DNA of 9,970 nucleotides, from the NCBI GenBank assembly GCA_964427965.1, contig CAYRWK010000029.1, forward strand, positions 1 to 9,970, in the 5' to 3' direction. Of the stretch, positions 1 through 6,868 are shown piece after piece; within the stretch, counting starts at the first letter, position 1; each line of letters starts with the position of its first letter. The notes below the pieces were generated by a model. That model saw only the letters and a list, made by a program, of their open reading frames with translations. It searched no databases and was not told the origin of the DNA. Source of the stretch: CAYRWK01 sp964427965 (GTDB lineage: Bacteria; Patescibacteriota; WWE3; UBA101185; UBA10185). A program made the translations under genes and the position numbers.

Positions 1-1
1 G

Positions 2-661
2 GCGGCTATGGCTCCGACGGCGACGCCCGGTGTGATAGTGCCGCCTTTGGTGGTTTCTACAAACACTCCTGCGCCTGTAATTCCAGTGGCCTCCCAAACT
101 CCCTTCGCGGTAACTGACACTCCCGCCCCGGTGGTGTTTTTCACAAACACCCCCATTGTCCAAACAGCAGTCCCGTTCACCTCGACCCCTATGCCCGTTG
201 TGATCACGGCAACAATGCCAATCACTGTTTCGTACGAGGGGAAATGGTTGTTGGCGGGCTTCGACGTCAATGAGTTTGGGGGTGACGACAGCGAATGCAA
301 GCGAGAGGGCGATGTTTCACTCGAGATGACAAGTCTGGGTGAGGTTGTTGGATCCTCGGGTGAACACTGTAAGATCGTGATCGAGTGGTCGCTGAAAGAC
401 GGTTCCAGCACGATCGTAACAGGTGTATATGCCCTCGAGCCTGGGGAGAATTTCTACATTCCCTTATCATCGGAAGGGCGCAATGGGCTGATTCGTATCG
501 TAGGTACCATTTGGTACTTGCCCCGGGGGTGGAATGCGCATTTGTATGCATTCTATTTGGGGCAGGAGCGTGATGCTCGAGACAATACCGTTTCGTATAT
601 CGGTTTGTCTCCAACGGACCCCTGGGTCCTGGCACTCATCCGCGCTCTCACCGGCCGATAG
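2..661 (+). CDS. Surface/secreted protein with Pro/Thr-rich stalk and C-terminal C..VIEW module (5' partial)
   Basis: I do not recognise a named family. The frame is open to the left edge of the window; the first ATG is at 8, but the codons before it also read Ala-Ala and no ribosome site is visible, so the gene probably starts upstream and its signal peptide is missing. Counting from that ATG, residues 1-72 are a Pro/Thr/Val-rich stalk with repeated T-x-T-P-x-P-V units, typical of extracellular linkers. Residues 73-217 look like a beta-rich globular domain with two cysteines (C97, C121) and the segment 121-152 (C..VIEW, DG, GV.A..PG, P), which recurs in the secreted protein at 6869-7915. Base composition is clearly GC-richer than the glycosyltransferase genes that follow (about 55-65% in the first 120 bases by hand count, against about 30% in sampled lines of those genes). 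Extracellular location is inferred; function unknown. Confidence 0.72.
   Translation, partial: AAMAPTATPGVIVPPLVVSTNTPAPVIPVASQTPFAVTDTPAPVVFFTNTPIVQTAVPFTSTPMPVVITATMPITVSYEGKWLLAGFDVNEFGGDDSECKREGDVSLEMTSLGEVVGSSGEHCKIVIEWSLKDGSSTIVTGVYALEPGENFYIPLSSEGRNGLIRIVGTIWYLPRGWNAHLYAFYLGQERDARDNTVSYIGLSPTDPWVLALIRALTGR
59..199 (+). repeat. Degenerate Pro/Thr repeat encoding the stalk
   Basis: Four related units are encoded: TNTPAPV (residues 18-24 from the ATG at 8), TDTPAPV (36-42), TNTPI (46-50) and TSTPMPV (58-64). The first two are 18 residues apart. The pattern is visible at protein level; the DNA copies have diverged. Such stalks usually space a domain away from the cell surface and are common O-glycosylation targets, but neither role is shown here. 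Confidence 0.6.
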
Positions 662-683
662 TCACCGAATCCGTCTTTAGTTG

Positions 684-752
684 TACCCCGCCTCAGAAAT
701 TTCTTTGACCTCCTTCAATTTGAGGAGCAAAAAGATTTTCTGAGGTGGGGTA
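684..752. repeat. Large inverted repeat, candidate terminator, after the first secreted-protein gene
   Basis: The arms are TACCCCGCCTCAGAAA (684-699) and TTTCTGAGGTGGGGTA (737-752). They pair over 16 positions, with one G-T pair at 690/746. The 37-base loop can form an inner hairpin, CTCCT (710-714) with AGGAG (723-727). The element begins 23 bases after the stop codon. The bases after it (TGTTCGTTTCT) are moderately T-rich but not a clean T-run, so a terminator role is plausible rather than certain. It occupies most of the 161-base gap between genes; the rest holds the promoter of the next gene. Confidence 0.6.
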
Positions 753-787
753 TGTTCGTTTCTACAGGCAAATTAGACGTAATTTAG

Positions 788-816
788 ATGCATAAAACCT
801 ACAAACCCTTTATAAT
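788..816 (+). promoter_or_regulatory. Promoter of the GT4/GT-C genes; perfect -10, leaderless arrangement
   Basis: A perfect TATAAT lies at 811-816 and the ATG follows after six bases at 823. With usual -10 spacing, transcription would start at or within a base of the A of the ATG. No convincing -35 box is present: the hexamer at 17-base spacing (788-793) is ATGCAT. No Shine-Dalgarno site can fit between the -10 box and the start codon. Confidence 0.6.
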
Positions 817-822
817 ATTCGT

Positions 823-2115
823 ATGAACCTCCCTTTATTTTCTAAGAAGTACAACAATCCTCAATCAGTAATAACAATCTCCAGCTATCCTGGACAGCGT
901 GATAAGTCAATTAAAAACCTAAATGCTGTTGCAGCTTACTTTTCAAGATTAGCTCCTTCTCTTAACTCTCACTTAAATACCAAGGGAGGTAAACTCATTA
1001 TTTTGGCAGAGAAGTTAAAAGGGGAGGAGTCATTTTATGAAGAAAATGGAGTGTTAGTTGTTAGATGTTGGACCAGAAACCACCCATTATATATTTTTCA
1101 ACTACTATTCACCGCAATAAAATTCAGTCGTGTGAATAAAATATTTATTCAATTCGAGTTCAATATGTTTGGAAAAATATTTGCAACAGGTTTACTTCCT
1201 CTTTTACTGCTTCTTCTAAGAGTATTTGGAAAAAATACCACCATTTTACTTCATCAGGTTGTTGATGACTTGAGCTCACTAGGCGGTCATATAAATCTGA
1301 GAAAAGGATCGTTAAAATCCGGTGTATTAAACAATGCTTTGAGGTTGTTTTACACCCTCACTGCTTTGTTTTCCAGTAAAATAATTGTCCATGAGAATGT
1401 CTTAAAAGAACGTCTTAAAAAGGTAACTCATAAACCTATATCTGTAATTCCCATTGGACTTGGTTGGTTTGGTGAGCCGTATTCCAACGAGGGGGCTCGA
1501 AAGCACCTTTCTATAGGAGATGATACTTTTGTACTTTTATGCTTTGGGTTTATTACTTGGTACAAAGGTAGTGACTGGATAGTGCAAGAAACACAAAAAT
1601 ATTTACTAAGCCACCCAGATGCAAATATTCTGTTGCTTTTAGCAGGAGGGGAGAGCGCTAATCTGAAAGACCAGGCACACTACAAGGAGTACTATAAAAA
1701 CATTCTTGAAATGGTTCAAAACGATACTAGAATAAGGTTAACTGGCTTTGTTGATGATGCAGACGTTCCTTATTATTTTTCAGTGGCAGACATAGTGTTA
1801 TTGCCTTATCGTACTCAAATGAGCGCTAGCGGTCCTTTAGCAGTAGCCTTAGAGTATGAAAAGCCCTTCCTGATTTCATCAAACATTTCTGAGACACTAG
1901 ATGCGGAGGATTTTGAGGAAGCACTAAAGCATCTCAATCTATCAAAGCAGGCCGTTACTTTTGAAATGGATAACAACACCCTGTTTACTAAGATTGATGG
2001 GCTTATAAGTCGTCCTGAGACGCTGGAGAGACTCAAAAAACTATCAGCGTTTGTAAGAAAGAATAGGTTATGGGCGAATGTAAGTAAGAAATTTATAGAT
2101 ATAATTCAATCGTAA
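823..2115 (+). CDS. Family 4 (GT-B fold) glycosyltransferase
   Basis: This is a probable cytoplasmic or membrane-associated glycosyltransferase moving a sugar from a nucleotide donor to a growing surface glycan. The 430 residues fit the two-Rossmann GT-B layout. The N-terminal acceptor domain (about 1-210) has a hydrophobic stretch at 119-134 that may touch the membrane. The C-terminal donor domain opens with FGFITWYKGSDW (241-252), continues with LLLAGG (271-276) and then IRLTGFVDDADVPYYFSVAD (304-323), a sequence pattern typical of GT4 enzymes. The usual E-x7-E donor motif is altered: around S334-E344 it reads SASGPLAVALE, keeping only the second glutamate (E344). A similar S-G variant occurs in other GT4 subgroups. 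The ATG at 823 is chosen because TATAAT ends six bases before it. The TAA stop shares a base with the next ATG, so the two genes are probably translationally coupled. Donor and acceptor are unknown. Confidence 0.88.
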   Translation: MNLPLFSKKYNNPQSVITISSYPGQRDKSIKNLNAVAAYFSRLAPSLNSHLNTKGGKLIILAEKLKGEESFYEENGVLVVRCWTRNHPLYIFQLLFTAIKFSRVNKIFIQFEFNMFGKIFATGLLPLLLLLLRVFGKNTTILLHQVVDDLSSLGGHINLRKGSLKSGVLNNALRLFYTLTALFSSKIIVHENVLKERLKKVTHKPISVIPIGLGWFGEPYSNEGARKHLSIGDDTFVLLCFGFITWYKGSDWIVQETQKYLLSHPDANILLLLAGGESANLKDQAHYKEYYKNILEMVQNDTRIRLTGFVDDADVPYYFSVADIVLLPYRTQMSASGPLAVALEYEKPFLISSNISETLDAEDFEEALKHLNLSKQAVTFEMDNNTLFTKIDGLISRPETLERLKKLSAFVRKNRLWANVSKKFIDIIQS

Positions 2116-5100
2116 TGAAACGTATATTTACTCTCTTAAAGTTAAAAGCACTTTTTTATCCGGGATTATTATTCATTCTTGTGGTGTCGCTATTTGTCAC
2201 TAATTATACAAAAGGTACTTGGTTAACCGGTTGGGATAACCTGCATCCTGAATTCAACTTTATAGAGAACATTATAAACAGGTCTATCCTTGGTGTTTGG
2301 CAGGAGTACCAGGGGTTTGGTATTCTCACGGGTAATGCGCACTCTGCCGACTTAGTAAGACAGGTATTTATGTTAGTGATGTCTTTTGTATTGCCGTCAG
2401 CTTTTCTGAGGTATTTTTACCACTTTTTAATGCTGTATGTAGGTTCATTAGGTGTTTACTTTTTTCTATACAAAAAGGTTTTTTCTCATTCGAACTCAAA
2501 ATTTATAGCATTTGCTTCGTTTGTAGGGGGGTTGTTTTACATCCTTAACCCTGGAACCATGCAGTATTTCTATGTCCCTTTTGAGGCATTTTCCCATTTT
2601 TATGCATTTTTCCCGTGGTTACTCTTTTCTACGTTCAATTATTTGGACAGCAGAAGTAAAAAGACCTTATTATATTTTATTTTTGTAAACATTTTGGCTA
2701 CTCCCGCATTCTACGTTCCCACCATTTTTGTTGTCTATTTTTTAGCTCTCCTCTGTGTTTTCCTAATTTATTTCTTATTTCAAAAGAGGGAAGCGGTTAA
2801 AGGCATCGTTTCGGCATTAACATTGACTTTAGTGCTTAACTCCTTTTGGCTCCTTCCATTTATTTACTTTTTCTCTCTTGGGACAAGCAACTACACAGCA
2901 TCAAAGATAAACAGATCCTTCACAACGGAGGCCTCGTTAAGAAACCAGCAGTTTGGTAATATTCAGGATTTACCTATGTTTAAAGGATTTTTGGTTTCCA
3001 CAACAGACTTAGTCAACTCTACAGGAACGCACAAGTACATGCTTCAGGAATGGATAACTCACTTGCAACCCCCATTTGTTATTGCTATATTTTATATCTT
3101 TTTTATTGGGGCTATTGCCGGGGTAATTTTGGGTTTGAAAGCGCGGGATAGATACATGTCTATAGTATCTTTGCTTTTTGGGATCGGGGTTTTTGTATTA
3201 ATAGGGGATAACTTTCCAACTGGCTTTATTTTTAGGTTTTTACAAAATTATGTGCCTCTTTTTCAACAGATTTTTAGGTTATCCTTTACAAAGTTTATTG
3301 TAATGGCTGTGTTTAGCTATTCTGTGCTCCTTGGTTATTTGATGTCTAGAATATGCCCGTTTCTTGAAAGAAACCTAGTCAAGTTTCGAATGCATAAGGT
3401 GGTATGCTTTTTCATACTGTCTATATTCTTTGCAGTTTTTCTATACGCTAATTTTCCTGCATTTAAAGGATTTTTTGTATATCCGGAGGTGCGGGTTTCA
3501 ATTCCGGAAGAGTATTTTGAGACCTTCACTTTTTTCAATAGCCAGCCTAGTTATGGGAAAATTGCCAATTTTCCACAGCCTACTTTTTGGGGATGGGTAA
3601 ACTATGATTGGGGGTATAGGGGATCCGGATTTCCGTGGTACGGCGTGAAACAACCTATCCTGGACAGAGTTTTTGACGTTTGGAGCCCCCAAACTGAGCA
3701 TTACTATGATCAAATAACATTCGCACTTTATACAAAAAATCCTACGTTATTTAAATCCGTGCTTAACAAGTATCAGGTGAAATATATTTGGCTGGATGAG
3801 CGAGTCATACTGCCTCATAACCCCGATGGCTTGTTTTACCCTGAGTTAAAGCAGTTCTTGGTTGATTCTACTGACTACAAAAAGGTATTTTCTTCTGGAA
3901 AGCAAAGTATCTACGAGATTCAGTTTTTAACAAATGAGTACTTTAGTGTAAATAGCGCGTCAAGTATATCTTCGACAAATACCGACTCTTTATACGACCT
4001 AACGTATTCAACTTTTGGTGATTATTATAGTGATTTGTCAAAACCAGCTTCGCGGTTCGTGCCTTTTGCAAATGTAGCTTACCCTGTTTCTCAAATACCC
4101 TTTGTTACTAAATCTGACGGATTATATCTGGAGAGTTCATTACCTACGGATGGTTACCTACAATATCCAAGTACATCGGCTAACAACACCTCTTTTTGGG
4201 TAACTGCTTTACTGAGTGGGAAGACACTGCTGTATGACGAGCTTAACCCTAAGGTATTGCTGGACGGTGAAGTTGTTTTGCATTCAACCGCCGGTGGAAT
4301 GATTGATTTATCAAGTAATACCTTTGAGAGTGGTTTGGTATTGATTAATAATGTACTTATTCAGCCTAAAGTACCTACGGCGTTAAATTTATTTGCCGAT
4401 TCTAATTCGTCGGTTGTTTTTAATTCGTCAACCCGTACATATGCCATTACAAGTAAAATTAAGACATTGGAGTTAAATAATTGCCTTGATTTTGTGGACA
4501 ATGGCACAAAGTATATTTACGAGTCAAGCAGCTCGAATGAATTCACCTTGTCCGGGACACATAGTCGTCCCTGTAAATACGCCAGAATTATGGATATTGT
4601 CAATTTGAATGGGTTTGACCTGGGTGGCAAAAGACAGGTAGTTGAAGTCAGCTTTGATTACTTCTCACCGTCGGGTGAAAAACCCACGATTTGTTTATCA
4701 AAAGAGGGCTCGACGAAATGTGTTTACAAAGTAGGGTATGAACTAACCCCAACAACCGCTGATTGGGATACCGCAACATTTAGAATATATGGGTACGACA
4801 TCCCTCTAAAGGAGCTTTGGTTGAAGTATGAATTAGATGCTTCGAGTAAAGATGAACAGCTCTCTATAACATTTAGAGATCTCAAACTACGTATTTATCA
4901 AGATGTGTTATTTGAAGATGTGTTTTCCCTCAGTCAATCTCAAATCGCTACGGGGGATTCATCCAACACCTTTCTGGAAGATACTTCCGTAATGCCTGTT
5001 AAGAAAGACCAGAAACTTGATGTGTATCTTGGTGATTTTAGCAATGCAAATGGTGTATATACAATTTATCCCCAGGATACAGTTGCAAATAAAGACTGCT

Positions 5101-5879
5101 ACCAACTCGGGGCCGGCACCCACGCTGAAACGGTTGGTTTTGATAAGCAGGAGGGTATCTATGTTAACTTTTTATCGAAGGATGCGAGTAGCTGTAATTT
5201 TTATTCCATTCCTAATAAGTATTTATCATCAGGCTTTCTTGTTAAAATACGAACAAAAAATATATCCGGACGCCCTTTAAAGGCTTCTATAAAACTAGAC
5301 CCTCCGGGTTATTATTTTCTACAGGAAATTTTAAGAGTTCCAAGCAACCAATGGGAAGATGTGTATTATTTTGTTCCGTCAGTTGCATATTCACCGGCGC
5401 AAAACGTGTTTCTGGAAATTGACAACTACGCTGTCGGCAAGGAAGTCCGCGAAAACTATTTAAAAAATATTGCTATCATGCCGGTAAACTATAACTTTAT
5501 TAATACGCTATCAGTAACAACGGAAAAGCAAGCATCTTCTACTGTTTCAACAAATAATTCTGTATTTTCTGTAACACGATTAGCTCCCTTTATATACAAG
5601 GTAAATGTTGAGAAACTAGAAATACCCGATGTTAAGGATAAGTCGATAATTTTTCAACTCAATGAGGCTTTTCATTCGGGGTGGGTAATGTTAAAAGGAG
5701 TTACGGTAATGCCAAATCATGTTATTTCTGATTCATGGGCAAATGGCTGGGTTGTAGAACCCGGAAGTGTGGGGGAATACACAGCTATTTTTGTACCGCA
5801 GGCTTTAGAATTTCTTGGCTTCTTTGGGCTGTTTGTAGTGTGTTTGTTGCTAATTATTAGAAAAGAAAGGCTGAAATAG
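2115..5879 (+). CDS. Giant GT-C-like polytopic membrane protein with long extracytoplasmic C-terminal region
   Basis: This 1254-residue protein is probably a membrane glycosyltransferase using polyprenyl-linked sugars outside the membrane, comparable in layout to AftD/DUF3367 and YfhO-type proteins. Roughly a dozen membrane segments fall in residues 11-446 (for example 11-30, 101-119, 130-148, 203-222, 229-253, 320-341, 393-412, 427-446). The first outer loop carries TGWDNLHPEFNF (38-49); D41 and E47 are candidate catalytic acids, as GT-C enzymes usually keep an acidic residue there. A conserved-looking block follows the membrane part: GWVNYDWGYRGSGFPWYG (493-510) and LDRVFDVWS (516-524). Two beta-rich, possibly carbohydrate-binding regions lie at about 830-935 and 1010-1130. 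NEAFHSGW (1183-1190) and SWANGW (1207-1212) precede a single C-terminal helix (1231-1248) and basic tail RKERLK. Its ATG overlaps the previous stop (TAATG) and no Shine-Dalgarno site is visible. It ends in tandem stops, TAG TAA. The catalytic role is inferred. Confidence 0.8.
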   Translation: MKRIFTLLKLKALFYPGLLFILVVSLFVTNYTKGTWLTGWDNLHPEFNFIENIINRSILGVWQEYQGFGILTGNAHSADLVRQVFMLVMSFVLPSAFLRYFYHFLMLYVGSLGVYFFLYKKVFSHSNSKFIAFASFVGGLFYILNPGTMQYFYVPFEAFSHFYAFFPWLLFSTFNYLDSRSKKTLLYFIFVNILATPAFYVPTIFVVYFLALLCVFLIYFLFQKREAVKGIVSALTLTLVLNSFWLLPFIYFFSLGTSNYTASKINRSFTTEASLRNQQFGNIQDLPMFKGFLVSTTDLVNSTGTHKYMLQEWITHLQPPFVIAIFYIFFIGAIAGVILGLKARDRYMSIVSLLFGIGVFVLIGDNFPTGFIFRFLQNYVPLFQQIFRLSFTKFIVMAVFSYSVLLGYLMSRICPFLERNLVKFRMHKVVCFFILSIFFAVFLYANFPAFKGFFVYPEVRVSIPEEYFETFTFFNSQPSYGKIANFPQPTFWGWVNYDWGYRGSGFPWYGVKQPILDRVFDVWSPQTEHYYDQITFALYTKNPTLFKSVLNKYQVKYIWLDERVILPHNPDGLFYPELKQFLVDSTDYKKVFSSGKQSIYEIQFLTNEYFSVNSASSISSTNTDSLYDLTYSTFGDYYSDLSKPASRFVPFANVAYPVSQIPFVTKSDGLYLESSLPTDGYLQYPSTSANNTSFWVTALLSGKTLLYDELNPKVLLDGEVVLHSTAGGMIDLSSNTFESGLVLINNVLIQPKVPTALNLFADSNSSVVFNSSTRTYAITSKIKTLELNNCLDFVDNGTKYIYESSSSNEFTLSGTHSRPCKYARIMDIVNLNGFDLGGKRQVVEVSFDYFSPSGEKPTICLSKEGSTKCVYKVGYELTPTTADWDTATFRIYGYDIPLKELWLKYELDASSKDEQLSITFRDLKLRIYQDVLFEDVFSLSQSQIATGDSSNTFLEDTSVMPVKKDQKLDVYLGDFSNANGVYTIYPQDTVANKDCYQLGAGTHAETVGFDKQEGIYVNFLSKDASSCNFYSIPNKYLSSGFLVKIRTKNISGRPLKASIKLDPPGYYFLQEILRVPSNQWEDVYYFVPSVAYSPAQNVFLEIDNYAVGKEVRENYLKNIAIMPVNYNFINTLSVTTEKQASSTVSTNNSVFSVTRLAPFIYKVNVEKLEIPDVKDKSIIFQLNEAFHSGWVMLKGVTVMPNHVISDSWANGWVVEPGSVGEYTAIFVPQALEFLGFFGLFVVCLLLIIRKERLK

Positions 5880-5881
5880 TA

Positions 5882-5891
5882 AACCTATAGT
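5882..5891 (+). repeat. AACCTATAGT element, copy 1
   Basis: This 10-base sequence lies one base upstream of the -35 box of the GT2 gene. An identical copy (6776-6785) abuts the -35 box of the secreted-protein gene. The shared position relative to two promoters suggests a regulator site or upstream promoter element, but two copies could also be chance. Confidence 0.3.
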
Positions 5892-5892
5892 G

Positions 5893-5921
5893 TTGAAACA
5901 GGTTACATAAAATGTTATCAT
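5893..5921 (+). promoter_or_regulatory. Promoter of the GT2 gene; leaderless arrangement
   Basis: The -35 box TTGAAA (5893-5898) is 17 bases from the -10 box TATCAT (5916-5921), which has the extended-minus-10 TG at 5913-5914. Only six bases separate the -10 box from the ATG at 5928, so transcription should begin at the start codon. The gene therefore has its own promoter in addition to any read-through from upstream. Confidence 0.65.
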
Positions 5922-5927
5922 AGCCCT

Positions 5928-6692
5928 ATGCCATTGCCCAAGAAACCCAGACTCAACAAACTCGAAGAATTGTCTATTTTTTTTCCACTTTATAACGAAG
6001 AGGATAATGTTCGTGAGCTTGTAACCGAGGCTTTAGAGGTGTTTTCAATGTACGCTAAAAAATATGAAGTAATTCTAGTTAATGATGGTAGTAGGGATAA
6101 TACACTTAGTATTGCAAGAGAACTTGAAAAAGAAAACAGAAATATTAGAGTTGTTTCTCAAAAAAACCAGGGATATGGTGGGGCAGTAAAGAGGGGATTT
6201 AAGGAAGCAAAATATAAATGGGTTTTCTACAGTGATGGCGATTTGCAGTTTGATTTAAGTGAGTTTAAGAGGTTTATACCCTTTACAGAAAAATACGATA
6301 TGGTTATTGGCTACAGGAAAATCCGCGCAGAGGGGTTTAGAAGGTTTCTTGTGGCTAAAATGTTAAGAATCTGGAATCTTCTTTTTTTGGGTTTTCCATT
6401 GTTTATTAAAGACATTGATTGTGCTTTTAAGCTAATTAACAGGGATGTGATTAATGCTGTGAAACCTCTAGAGTCCAACGGAGCTATGCTTACAACAGAG
6501 TTTCTGCTAAAGGCTCATAGGAAGGGATTTAAGATAAAACAAGTAGGTGTGAAACACTACAGGAGGTTATTGGGGGTTTCCAGTGGAAACAACCTTAAAG
6601 TAATTATTAAAGCTATCAAGGACACTTTCATCATAAGGGATATAATGACCCAGAAGAAATATATTACGACAATAAGGCCTGCAATAGCTTAA
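5928..6692 (+). CDS. Family 2 glycosyltransferase, polyprenyl-phosphate sugar synthase-like (DPM1-like)
   Basis: The enzyme is predicted to move a sugar from a nucleotide donor to a polyprenyl phosphate at the cytoplasmic face, giving the donor that GT-C enzymes use outside. The 254 residues form a single GT-A catalytic domain: FFPLYNEEDNV (18-28), the NDGS nucleotide-binding motif (52-55), NQGYGGAVKRGF (80-91), the metal-binding D-x-D as SDGD (102-105), then KDIDCAFK (161-168) and TTEFLLKA (189-196), all in the order usual for DPM1/DPG-synthase-like proteins. There is no clear C-terminal membrane anchor, in contrast to GtrB/ArnC-type enzymes; the last 20 residues are basic (KKYITTIRPAIA). 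The start is fixed by the promoter, whose -10 box ends six bases before the ATG. It lies 48 bases after the GT-C-like gene, consistent with supplying that protein's lipid-linked substrate. Sugar and lipid are unknown. Confidence 0.88.
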   Translation: MPLPKKPRLNKLEELSIFFPLYNEEDNVRELVTEALEVFSMYAKKYEVILVNDGSRDNTLSIARELEKENRNIRVVSQKNQGYGGAVKRGFKEAKYKWVFYSDGDLQFDLSEFKRFIPFTEKYDMVIGYRKIRAEGFRRFLVAKMLRIWNLLFLGFPLFIKDIDCAFKLINRDVINAVKPLESNGAMLTTEFLLKAHRKGFKIKQVGVKHYRRLLGVSSGNNLKVIIKAIKDTFIIRDIMTQKKYITTIRPAIA

Positions 6693-6703
6693 GATTGGTC
6701 GTT

Positions 6704-6719
6704 GGGTTACGAATAATCC
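6704..6719 (+). terminator. Weak candidate terminator hairpin after the GT2 gene
   Basis: GGGTTA (6704-6709) can pair with TAATCC (6714-6719) around a CGAA loop, with one G-U pair. Only CTTTG follows rather than a T-run, so termination would be weak. The surrounding gap (6693-6868) otherwise holds an 8-base direct repeat GATTGGTC (6693-6700 and 6724-6731) and the promoters and ribosome site of the next gene. Confidence 0.25.
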
Positions 6720-6775
6720 CTTTGATTGGTCCATTTCTCATTCAAAATCCGATGTTTCCCAAACCCGTACCTAAT

Positions 6776-6785
6776 AACCTATAGT
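6776..6785 (+). repeat. AACCTATAGT element, copy 2
   Basis: This is identical to 5882-5891 and directly adjoins the -35 box TTGACT of the secreted-protein gene. See the first copy for interpretation. Confidence 0.3.
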
Positions 6786-6814
6786 TTGACTTTTTACTCA
6801 TTTTAGCCTATAAT
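6786..6814 (+). promoter_or_regulatory. Strong sigma-70-type promoter of the secreted-protein gene
   Basis: TTGACT (6786-6791) and TATAAT (6809-6814) are separated by 17 bases, close to the ideal arrangement. Transcription should start near 6821, giving a leader of about 48 bases before the ATG at 6869. This differs from the leaderless layout of the other genes. Confidence 0.7.
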
Positions 6815-6825
6815 GACGCTATCGC

Positions 6826-6853
6826 TTGACAATCAAATACCCAAATCTATAGA
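6826..6853 (+). promoter_or_regulatory. Possible second promoter of the secreted-protein gene
   Basis: TTGACA (6826-6831) and TATAGA (6848-6853) are 16 bases apart. Start of transcription would fall around 6860, inside the Shine-Dalgarno site, which would leave a leader of only about nine bases. It may be an alternative short-leader start or a chance match. Confidence 0.35.
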
Positions 6854-6858
6854 GCAAC

Positions 6859-6863
6859 GGAGG
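6859..6863 (+). promoter_or_regulatory. Shine-Dalgarno site GGAGG
   Basis: GGAGG lies five bases before the ATG at 6869 and fixes that start. It is the only clear Shine-Dalgarno site in front of any gene start visible in the window. Confidence 0.8.
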
Positions 6864-6868
6864 CTCAA

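Noticed and set aside
267..635. Minus-strand open frame within the first gene
   Set aside because: It lies opposite a plausible secreted-protein frame, is rich in Arg, His and Pro as expected for a shadow of GC-rich coding, and has no promoter or ribosome site.
6693..6731. Direct repeat GATTGGTC as target-site duplication of an inserted element
   Set aside because: The copies are only 23 bases apart with no inverted ends or transposase between them, so this is most likely chance.
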